Shown here: positions 49,532 to 56,559 of the stretch, in pieces
Layout: the number at the start of each line of letters is the position of its first letter
Position numbering within the stretch: the stretch's first letter is position 1
Assembly: GCA_016790635.1 (NCBI GenBank)
Contig: JAEUOR010000034.1
Location: forward strand, 124,001-188,000
Reading direction: 5' to 3'
Source: Burkholderiales bacterium
Lineage (GTDB): Bacteria > Pseudomonadota > Gammaproteobacteria > Burkholderiales > JAEUOS01
DNA length: 64,000 nt
Position numbers and translations under genes: made by a program
Notes under the pieces: generated by a model
What the model was told of the DNA's origin: nothing
Seen by the model: only the letters and a program-made list of their open reading frames with translations
Databases searched by the model: none

Positions 49532-50587
49532 TCAATACCCCGCAGCCGCGTAAGGCGTGACGCCCTCGCGTCGATAGACCAACAGGCGCCGCCGGTAGGT
49601 GAGCACGGTCTCGCCGTTCTGGTTGCGCCCCAGCGTGTCGACGGTCAGGATGCCCTCGTTGGGACGTGACTTCGATTCGCGCTTCTCGATGATCGACGAT
49701 TGTGCCTCGAGCGTGTCACCGTCCCGCACCTCGGCACCAAGGGCGATGTCGGTCCAGCCCAGGTTGGCGACCACGCGGCCGAAGGTGCGCGTGGTCATGG
49801 CGGTCACCGCACCGATGACCCAGGCTTCGCTGAAGCGATAGATGCCGTCCGCGTGGTGCGCGATCCAGTCGAGGTCGTGGTGTTGCGGCGCCAGTTCGAG
49901 CGCGCGCCATGCATGGCGCATGGCTTCCTCCTTCTGCATGCTGCGGCGCGGCCAGTGGATGAACGTGTCGCCCGGCTGACAGTCCTCGAAAAAGAGGCCG
50001 ACCTGTTCGGTCAACGCGCCGTCGGCCTCGCTGCGATAGGCGTGAAAGCGCGCCTCGGCGACCGGCTCTCCCGCTGTGCCGCCCGCCTCCTCGGGGTGGC
50101 GGCCGCGGCGGTATACCGCAACCGTGTAGGTCACGCGCGCGACTTCGCGGTCGTCCTGGTTGATGCCATGGCAGATCACCTCGATCAGCCCGCGATCGGC
50201 GTCAGCCCCGTCCTTGACGCCGACGATCTGCGATTCGGCGTACAGCGTGTCGCCGCCGAAGACCGGCGCGGTCATGGCGATCTCGGAAAAGGCGGTTACG
50301 CGCGCCTTGCGCCCGAAGGTCTTGGACGACATGCCGATCAGGCGCTGCAACGTGAGGGTCGAGACCATGAGCTCGCGCTTCCACGCGGTCTGGCCAGCGT
50401 ACTTGGCGTCGTAGTGGACCATCGCGCCGTTGACAGTGTCGAGGGACTCCTCCAGGTTGTCCTGCTGCGAGAAGGTCACGCCGGGACGATGGCGAAAACG
50501 CTGCCCGACGGCGAAGTCCTCGAAATCGAGGCCGAAGCGCTCTCGGTAGCGGCCATCGGGAAGGCGGCGGTAGGCGTACAGGCTCAT
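49532..50587 (-). CDS. MaoC-family dehydratase, two hotdog domains (mesaconyl/itaconyl-CoA hydratase-like)
   Basis: A 351-residue protein with two hotdog (MaoC-like) halves: first LDFEDFAVGQRFRHRPG with FGGDTLYAESQIVGV, second FFEDCQPGDTFIHWP with VRDGDTLEAQSSIIEKR. In double-hotdog hydratases the active site lies between them. Together with the neighbouring CitE-type lyase and CaiB-type transferase it resembles the itaconate (Ict-Ich-Ccl) and mesaconyl-CoA (Mct-Mch-Mcl) gene sets; its length favours the Mch side. It probably hydrates an unsaturated C5 dicarboxylyl-CoA. AAGGA is 7 bases before the ATG at 50587. Confidence 0.82.
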   Translation of the reverse strand: MSLYAYRRLPDGRYRERFGLDFEDFAVGQRFRHRPGVTFSQQDNLEESLDTVNGAMVHYDAKYAGQTAWKRELMVSTLTLQRLIGMSSKTFGRKARVTAFSEIAMTAPVFGGDTLYAESQIVGVKDGADADRGLIEVICHGINQDDREVARVTYTVAVYRRGRHPEEAGGTAGEPVAEARFHAYRSEADGALTEQVGLFFEDCQPGDTFIHWPRRSMQKEEAMRHAWRALELAPQHHDLDWIAHHADGIYRFSEAWVIGAVTAMTTRTFGRVVANLGWTDIALGAEVRDGDTLEAQSSIIEKRESKSRPNEGILTVDTLGRNQNGETVLTYRRRLLVYRREGVTPYAAAGY

Positions 50588-50621
50588 GCGATTTTCCTTT
50601 TTGCGTTCTGACGTTCTTGTT

Positions 50622-51485
50622 TCAGCCGGCGCGCGCCAGCACGCGCCGCGCCGAGCGCACCACCGGTTCGTCGACCATCTTGCCGCGATAGGTGCAAGCC
50701 CCTCCGGCGGCGGCCTCATAGGCGGCCAGCACACCGCGCGCGTTCTCGACTTCAAGTGCCGTCGGCGTGAAGGCATCGCCGATCGGTCCCACCTGGTTGG
50801 GGTGGATGGCAAGCTTGCCGGTGAATCCCAGCGCGCGCACGCGCTCGCATTCCCGGGTGAGGCCCGGTGCATCGTCGATGCCCAGGTAGGGCACGTCCAG
50901 CGCCGCCAGCCCGGCGCCGGCAGCGGCGCGCACCACATGCGACCGGTGCGCCAGCAAGGCATCCCATTCGAACGCGCAGCCGAGGTCGGCCGCCAGATCG
51001 ACCCCGCCGAAGGCCAGGGTGCGCAGCGCCGTCGACGACCTGGCGATCGCCGGCGCCGCTTCGAGCCCGACGGCCGACTCGATCAACGCCGCCAGCGCGA
51101 CCCGTTCGCCCGCCGCCCCGGCGGCGCGCAGGTGACGCGTGACGATGTCGACCTCGGCCGCCGATTCCACCTTGGGCAAGAGGATCGCGTCGGGCGCGTG
51201 CCCGGCGCGCGCCAAGTCGGTCAGGGCCAGCAGGTCACGCATGCCTTGGGCAAGCGTGATCGAGTTGATGCGCACGCAGACAAGGAAGCCGGTCTTGTCC
51301 ACACCAGTGCGGTGCCGCAACCATTCCGCCACCCCGGTGCGGGCGCTGTCCTTGTCGGCAGGCCCGACCGCGTCTTCCAGGTCGATGATGAATCCGTCGG
51401 CGCGCGTCGCCGCCGCCTTGGCAAAGCGGTCCGGGCGCGTGCCGGGGGTGAAGAGCAGCGAGCGCGCGAGCGCCAGGTCGGGCAT
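50622..51485 (-). CDS. CitE/HpcH-family CoA-ester lyase
   Basis: A 287-residue aldolase-type lyase of the CitE-like family, which includes malyl-, beta-methylmalyl- and citramalyl-CoA lyases. LARSLLFTPGTRPDRFAKAA is the family start, FIIDLEDAVGPADKD holds the metal-binding Asp and Glu, and LPKVESAAEVD and AALIESAVGLEAA form the substrate site; KLAIHPNQVGP is the C-terminal motif. It would cleave citramalyl-CoA or a homologue to acetyl-CoA and pyruvate (or glyoxylate). It lies between the hydratase and the CoA-transferase, all on one strand. Confidence 0.9.
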   Translation of the reverse strand: MPDLALARSLLFTPGTRPDRFAKAAATRADGFIIDLEDAVGPADKDSARTGVAEWLRHRTGVDKTGFLVCVRINSITLAQGMRDLLALTDLARAGHAPDAILLPKVESAAEVDIVTRHLRAAGAAGERVALAALIESAVGLEAAPAIARSSTALRTLAFGGVDLAADLGCAFEWDALLAHRSHVVRAAAGAGLAALDVPYLGIDDAPGLTRECERVRALGFTGKLAIHPNQVGPIGDAFTPTALEVENARGVLAAYEAAAGGACTYRGKMVDEPVVRSARRVLARAG

Positions 51486-51527
51486 GAAGGGTTCCTCGTC
51501 GGGTTTGTTGCAGGCTGTCTCTGCGTG

Positions 51528-52718
51528 CTAGACCACGCCCAGTTTGCGCAGGCGCTCGATTTCTTCCGGCGCAACGCCGGCGGCGGCCAGCACCGCGGCG
51601 CTGTGCTCGCCCAGGGTCGGCGCGCGCCCGCCCGCAACGCGCCCGGCATAGCGCACCGGCGGCGCGAGCATGCGCAGCGCATCCCCGGAGGGCAGCGGGA
51701 TCGCCGCGATGCGGTCGCCCTCGGTGACCCAGGGGTTGTCCAGCGCCTGACGGATGTCGTATATCGGCGCCGCCGGCACGCGCCCGGCAAACTCCGAGAG
51801 CCATTGACTCGTGTCGCGCGTCATCAGCGCCGCATCGATGAGTTCGGTCAGGAGGTCGCGATGCGCCAGGCGCGCCGGAAAGGTGGCGAACCGAGGGTCA
51901 TCCTTCCATTGCGGCCGCCCGATGTGATCGCACAGCACGCCCCAGAACTTTTCCTTGTTGCACATGAGGAAGATCCAGCCGTCGCGGGTGCGATAACTCT
52001 GGCAGGGCGTGAGTGAGGCGTGCGCGGAGCGCGGCAGCCGGCCGGTGACGCTGCCGTCATTCAGGTACCAGTGGCCCAGGTAGTTGAGGTTGTAGAGCGC
52101 CAGATCGAAAAGGCTCACATCGACATCGCGCCCGCGCCCGCTGGCGCGCGCCTCCAGGAGGCCGGCCAGGAGGCCCATGGAACACACCGCCCCGGTCATG
52201 AAGTCGATCAACGACAGGCCGGCGCGCGCCGGCGCGCTGCCGGGTTCGCCGGTGACGGAAAAGTAGCCGGCCTCGGCCTGCATCAGGTAGTCGTAGCCGG
52301 GCCAGGTCGCGCGCTCGCCCTCGCGACCGTACGCCGTCAGGTGGGCGCAGACGATGCGCGGATTGACATCGGCCAAGTCGGCATAAGTGAGCCCGAGGCG
52401 CGCCGGCACGTCGCCGCGCATGTTGGAAGTGACCGCATCCGCGTTCGCGGCGAGACGCCGGAACAGCGCGCGTCCTTCCGCGTGATTGAGGTTCAAGGTC
52501 AGGCTCTTCTTGCCGCGATTGAGCCCCTGGAAAAAGATGCTCTGCGCGGTCTCCGGCAGATCATCGCGGAACTGCGGCCCGACGCTGCGGGCCATGTCGC
52601 CGCCGTCGGCCGGGTTCTCGATCTTGATGACCTCCGCGCCCATGTCGGCCAGGAATTGCGTGGCGAACGGCCCCGCACCATACTGCTCGACTGCCAGGAC
52701 CTTGAGACCGGAAAGCAC
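51528..52718 (-). CDS. CaiB/BaiF-family (class III) CoA-transferase
   Basis: A 396-residue class III CoA-transferase. MLSGLKVLAVEQYGAGPF is the family N-terminus, DMGAEVIKIENPADGGD follows, and the catalytic Asp is in LSLIDFMTGAV (near residue 172). In an itaconate-type route it would be the succinyl-CoA:itaconate (or mesaconate/methylsuccinate) CoA-transferase. It is the first gene of the three-gene minus-strand set and diverges from a Bug gene 78 bases away. The paralogue at 8487-9671 is in another context. Confidence 0.9.
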   Translation of the reverse strand: MLSGLKVLAVEQYGAGPFATQFLADMGAEVIKIENPADGGDMARSVGPQFRDDLPETAQSIFFQGLNRGKKSLTLNLNHAEGRALFRRLAANADAVTSNMRGDVPARLGLTYADLADVNPRIVCAHLTAYGREGERATWPGYDYLMQAEAGYFSVTGEPGSAPARAGLSLIDFMTGAVCSMGLLAGLLEARASGRGRDVDVSLFDLALYNLNYLGHWYLNDGSVTGRLPRSAHASLTPCQSYRTRDGWIFLMCNKEKFWGVLCDHIGRPQWKDDPRFATFPARLAHRDLLTELIDAALMTRDTSQWLSEFAGRVPAAPIYDIRQALDNPWVTEGDRIAAIPLPSGDALRMLAPPVRYAGRVAGGRAPTLGEHSAAVLAAAGVAPEEIERLRKLGVV

Positions 52719-52796
52719 TGCTGCTCCTCGCGAACGATGTTGGTGGCGAACCGTATACCATAATCGGCCGTTCTACCCTCCCGCCAAGGACTTCCC

Positions 52797-53789
52797 ATGC
52801 CGTACACGATCCCGCAGCGCCTGGCTTTTGTCATTGCTGCAGCAGTCTTCGCCGGTGCGACCGGCGCGCACGCGCAGGCCTGGCCGGCCAAGCCGATCCG
52901 CGTCATCGTCCCCTTCCCCGCCGGCAACGCCGGCGACGTGACCGCGCGCGCACTGGCCGACCGCCTGGGCCAGCGCCTGGGACAAGCGCTGGTGGTCGAC
53001 AACCGCGCCGGCGCGCAGGGCGCCATCGGCGTGGACGCGGTGGCCAAGGCGGCACCCGATGGCTACACGCTGCTGGTCACATCGCTGTCGCCGCTGGTCA
53101 TCACGCCGCACGTCTCGAAGACCATCCCCTACAACGCGCTGGCCGACCTGACGCCGGTCGCACGGGTCGGCTGGACCGGCATGATCCTGGTCGCGCCGAG
53201 CAACCATCCGGCCAATTCGGTGCGTGACGTCGTCGCGCATGTGCGCGCCAACCCGGGCCGCGTGAGCTACGCCTCGCTGGGCGCGGGAACGATCTCGATG
53301 CTGACCATGGAGGTCTTCAAGGAAGCCGCCAAGCTCGACATCCTGCACGTGCCCTACAAGGGCAGCGCGCAGGCGATCACCGACCTGATCGGCGGGCAGG
53401 TGCCGCTCATGTTCGACGGCATGACTTCGTCGTATGGACACGTCAAAAGCGGGCGCCTCAAGGCACTGGCGATCTCGGCCTCGACTCGCTCGGCGCTTGC
53501 GCCCGAGATTCCGACCCTCTCGGAATCCGGCATCGCCGACCTGCGCAGCATCGGCGTGGAAGGCTGGACGGCGCTGCTGGCACCGGCCGGAACGCCCAGA
53601 GCGATCGTCGATCGCCTCAACAGCGAGATCAATGCGCTGCTCGGCGACGCCGAATTCAAGACCCGCGTCAACGGCCAGAACCTTGACGTCTACGCGCCAT
53701 CGACGGCTGCGCAGTTCGGCGAATTCATGGCGCGCGAGTCGGCGCGCTGGGGAGCGGTCGTGAAGACGCTCAAGCTCGAGGCACAGTAG
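52797..53789 (+). CDS. Bug/TctC-family solute-binding protein
   Basis: A 330-residue periplasmic receptor, with a Sec signal peptide and mature start AQAWPAKPIRVIVPFPAGNA. The common FPPGG is changed to FPAGN here. APDGYTLLVTSLS, LHVPYKGSAQAITDLIGG and EIPTLSESGI are family segments. Divergent from the CoA-transferase/lyase/hydratase set, so it probably captures the same dicarboxylate. It converges on the aminotransferase gene. Confidence 0.92.
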   Translation: MPYTIPQRLAFVIAAAVFAGATGAHAQAWPAKPIRVIVPFPAGNAGDVTARALADRLGQRLGQALVVDNRAGAQGAIGVDAVAKAAPDGYTLLVTSLSPLVITPHVSKTIPYNALADLTPVARVGWTGMILVAPSNHPANSVRDVVAHVRANPGRVSYASLGAGTISMLTMEVFKEAAKLDILHVPYKGSAQAITDLIGGQVPLMFDGMTSSYGHVKSGRLKALAISASTRSALAPEIPTLSESGIADLRSIGVEGWTALLAPAGTPRAIVDRLNSEINALLGDAEFKTRVNGQNLDVYAPSTAAQFGEFMARESARWGAVVKTLKLEAQ

Positions 53790-53798
53790 GCAGCCGAC

Positions 53799-53832
53799 GG
53801 GTACGGCTCACGCGTTTTGGCCAACCGTACCC
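53799..53832. terminator. Stem-loop between convergent Bug and aminotransferase genes
   Basis: GGGTACGG and CCGTACCC pair as a perfect 8-bp stem around an 18-base loop. It is in the 50-base interval between the stops. No clear T-run follows, so it is a candidate bidirectional end signal only. Confidence 0.4.
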
Positions 53833-53839
53833 TGAAGAC

Positions 53840-55063
53840 TCACGCCACCGCCTTGAGCGACGGGGGGGCCGCGCATTCGGCCAGGTAGTCCATGGCTGCC
53901 TGCGCGCCGCCCTTGGCGTGCGGGATCCCGGCCACGGCAAGCCCCATCTCGACCCCCGCCAGGGTGCCCATCAGGGTCAGGTCGTTGAAGTCGCCGAGAT
54001 GGCCGATGCGAAAGACCTTGCCGGCGACCTTGCCGAGGCCCTGGCCGAGCGACATGTCGAAGTTTTCCAGGATCACCTTCCGTAGCGCGTCGGCGTTGTG
54101 GCCTTGCGTTAAGAGAATCGCGGTCAGCGCGCCGGAATGTTCGCGCTCGTCCATGCAGAGGATCTCCAGCGCACCGGCTTCGCCCCAGCGGCGCACCGCG
54201 CGGCGCGTCGCTTCGGCATGGCGCTGGTGGCGCGCAAAGACCTGCGGCAGGCCCTCCTCCCCGACCAGCATGTCGATGGCCTCGCTGAGCCCGTAGAGCA
54301 GGTTGGTGGCCGGCGTATACGGAAAGTAGCCGGTCTTGTTGGCGGCGATCATCTCCTCCCAGCCCCAGAAGGACTTGAGCGACCGCGAATTCCTGGCCGC
54401 CGCGAGCGCCTTGGCAGAAATCGCGTTGAACGACAGCCCGGGCGGCAGCATCAGGCCCTTTTGCGAGCCGCCGACAGTCACGTCCACGCCCCACTCGTCG
54501 TGGCGATAGTCGATCGAGCCCAGCGAGGAGATCGTGTCGACCAGGAGCAGCGCCGGGTGCCCGGCGCGGTCGATCGCGCGACGCACCTCGGCCACGCGCG
54601 CGGTGCAGCCGGTGGAGGTCTCGTTGTGCACCACGCACACCGCCTTGATGGCATGCCCGCTGTCTTCCTTGAGGCGCGCCTCGATCTCCTCGGGCACCGC
54701 TGCGTGGCGCCAGTCACCGGCGATGAATTCAGGCTTGAAGCCAAGCTTCACGGCCATCGACTTCCACAGGGTCGCGAACTGGCCGCTCTCGTACATGAGC
54801 ACCGTGTCTCCGGGCGAGAGCGCGTTGACCAGCGCGGCCTCCCAGGCACCGGTGCCGGAGGCCGGATAGATGACCACGTGTGACTCGGTCTGGAAGATCT
54901 TCTTCATGCCGTCCAGGCAGGCACGGCCCAGCACGCCGAATTCCGGGCCGCGATGGTCGATCGTCGGACGGTCGATCGCACGCAGGATGCGGTCCGGCAC
55001 GTTGGTAGGGCCAGGGATTTGCAGGAAATGCCGGCCGGACTTGGCGTTGCTGTATCGGAACAT
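53840..55063 (-). CDS. Class V aminotransferase (serine/alanine-glyoxylate type)
   Basis: A 407-residue PLP enzyme of the AgxT/SgaA type. The N-terminus FLQIPGPTNVPDRILRA is the hallmark substrate segment; YPASGTGAWEAALVN binds PLP phosphate, DTISSLGSIDYRHDEW has the ring-stacking Asp, and the PLP Lys is in VGGSQKGLMLPPG (near residue 202). It would transaminate serine or alanine with glyoxylate, or a related amino donor. GAGG is 6 bases before the ATG at 55063. A GntR gene diverges across an interval with paired operator-like sites. Confidence 0.9.
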   Translation of the reverse strand: MFRYSNAKSGRHFLQIPGPTNVPDRILRAIDRPTIDHRGPEFGVLGRACLDGMKKIFQTESHVVIYPASGTGAWEAALVNALSPGDTVLMYESGQFATLWKSMAVKLGFKPEFIAGDWRHAAVPEEIEARLKEDSGHAIKAVCVVHNETSTGCTARVAEVRRAIDRAGHPALLLVDTISSLGSIDYRHDEWGVDVTVGGSQKGLMLPPGLSFNAISAKALAAARNSRSLKSFWGWEEMIAANKTGYFPYTPATNLLYGLSEAIDMLVGEEGLPQVFARHQRHAEATRRAVRRWGEAGALEILCMDEREHSGALTAILLTQGHNADALRKVILENFDMSLGQGLGKVAGKVFRIGHLGDFNDLTLMGTLAGVEMGLAVAGIPHAKGGAQAAMDYLAECAAPPSLKAVA

Positions 55064-55090
55064 GGAAACCTCGAGGACGGGGAACACATT

Positions 55091-55100
55091 TTGTATGCAA
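55091..55100. promoter_or_regulatory. GntR-type operator-like site, aminotransferase side
   Basis: TTGTATGCAA, 28 bases before the aminotransferase ATG. It is the exact reverse complement of the site at 55167-55176. AT-rich TTGTATxCAA-type palindromes are typical of FCD-subfamily GntR regulators. Confidence 0.6.
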
Positions 55101-55166
55101 TTTACGATGCGCTTGTCGATTTGTCAATGAAAATGCGCGCAGATTCGCTTGACCGAATTCATTATT

Positions 55167-55176
55167 TTGCATACAA
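55167..55176. promoter_or_regulatory. GntR-type operator-like site, regulator side
   Basis: TTGCATACAA, 7 bases before the GTG proposed as the regulator start. It is the exact reverse complement of the site at 55091-55100, with centres 76 bases apart, which suits a dimeric regulator controlling both divergent genes. Confidence 0.6.
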
Positions 55177-55183
55177 TTCTTTC

Positions 55184-55891
55184 GTGCCCCTCCAAGCCCG
55201 GACGCCGCCCCCCGTTACCTTCGCCGTCAATCCGCCCGAGGGCGCGGCCCTGCACGCAGCGGTCGCGACCCGCCTGCGCGACATGATCGTCGAAGGGCAA
55301 CTGTCGGCGGGCAGCCGGCTGAACGAACGCGTGCTGGCCGCAGCGCTCGAGGTCTCGCGCACGCCGCTGCGCGAGGCATTCAAGATGCTGGCCGGCGAAG
55401 GCCTGGTCGAACTCCTGCCCAACCGCGGCGCGGTGGTCGCGCGCATGGGGACGGCCGAGGTCGCCGCCGCCTTTGATGTCATCGGCGCCCTCGAGGGCCT
55501 GGCCGGCGAACTCGCCTGCCGGCACATCACTGCGGACGAACTGGCCGAAATCCGCGCCCTGCAATTCGACATGCTGGCCAGCCATGCGCGGCGCGACCTG
55601 CCGGGCTACTTTCGCGCCAACATGCGCATCCATGCGCTCATCAACGCCGCGGCACGCAACCCGGTGCTGACGGAGACCTTCGCCCGTCTCAATTCGCGCA
55701 TCCATGCCACCCGCTATCGCTCCAACCTGACCCAGGAGCGTTGGGATCATGCCGTGGCCGAACACGCCGAGATGCTCAAGCTGCTCGAAGCGCGCGATGG
55801 TGCGAAACTGCGCGCACTGCTCGAATCCCACCTGCACCGCAAGCGCGACACCATCCTCGCCCTCTTTGCCGCCCAGCCCGCTGCCACCTGA
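55184..55891 (+). CDS. GntR-family regulator, FCD (FadR-type) subfamily
   Basis: A 235-residue regulator. The winged helix includes LRDMIVEGQLSAGSRLNER, VSRTPLREAFKMLAGEGLVE and LPNRGAVVA; the FCD effector domain then runs from about residue 95 to the end with the metal-ligand-type residues (Asp, His) in RANMRIHALINAAARN and HAVAEHAEMLKLLE. The start is uncertain: the GTG at 55184 gives a normal length, while ATGs at 55127 and 55133 would place the operator inside the gene. It likely represses itself and the divergent aminotransferase in response to a small acid. Confidence 0.85.
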   Translation: MPLQARTPPPVTFAVNPPEGAALHAAVATRLRDMIVEGQLSAGSRLNERVLAAALEVSRTPLREAFKMLAGEGLVELLPNRGAVVARMGTAEVAAAFDVIGALEGLAGELACRHITADELAEIRALQFDMLASHARRDLPGYFRANMRIHALINAAARNPVLTETFARLNSRIHATRYRSNLTQERWDHAVAEHAEMLKLLEARDGAKLRALLESHLHRKRDTILALFAAQPAAT

Positions 55892-55902
55892 AAGGCCAAC
55901 CC

Positions 55903-56559
55903 GTGACCCAAGCCCTTACCATCGACATCATTTCCGACGTCGTCTGCCCCTGGTGCTACATCGGCAAGCGTCGCCTCGAGCAGGCGCTCGCGCAATACGC
56001 CACCGCCCATCCGGACGCGCCGCCGCCGGAAGTGCGCTGGCGCCCCTTCCAGTTGAATCCCGACATGCCGCTCGAGGGGATTACGCGCGCCGAGTACATC
56101 CGCCGCAAGTTCGGGCCCAACGGCGGCGCCAACTACAAGCGCGTCTCAGACGTCGGCGCCGGCGAAGGCCTGGAGATGGACTTCGACGGCATCAAGCGGC
56201 AGCCCAACTCGCTGCCGGCGCATACCCTGATCGACCTGGCAGCGCCCGGCGAAGAGCAGGACCGCGTCGTCGAGGCGCTTTTCAATGCCTACTTTGTCGA
56301 CAACGTCGATTTCACCAACACCCGCGACCTGGTCGAAGTCGCGGTCGCTGCCGGACTCGAGCGTTTGGCGGTCGAGGCCCGGCTTGCCGATACCGGTGCG
56401 ATAGAGGAGGTGCGCGCCGCTGACGAGGAAGCGCGCGGCATGGGGATCTCCGGCGTGCCGTTCTTCATCTTCAACCGGCGCGTCGCCCTCTCCGGCGCAC
56501 ACGAGCCTTCCACCATGCTCGAGGCCATTCGCCAGGCAGAGACGGCCGAGGTGCAATGA
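55903..56559 (+). CDS. DsbA-family (FrnE-like) oxidoreductase
   Basis: A 218-residue DsbA-fold protein without a signal peptide, hence cytoplasmic. The active site is VVCPWCYIGKRR (CPWC) and the cis-Pro loop is GISGVPFFIFN; these are typical of FrnE-like proteins linked to stress or polyketide metabolism. The start is a GTG at 55903 with AAAGG 8 bases upstream. It follows the GntR gene by 11 bases and its stop overlaps the next start (ATGA), so it is coupled to the FAD/Fe-S oxidoreductase. Confidence 0.9.
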   Translation: MTQALTIDIISDVVCPWCYIGKRRLEQALAQYATAHPDAPPPEVRWRPFQLNPDMPLEGITRAEYIRRKFGPNGGANYKRVSDVGAGEGLEMDFDGIKRQPNSLPAHTLIDLAAPGEEQDRVVEALFNAYFVDNVDFTNTRDLVEVAVAAGLERLAVEARLADTGAIEEVRAADEEARGMGISGVPFFIFNRRVALSGAHEPSTMLEAIRQAETAEVQ

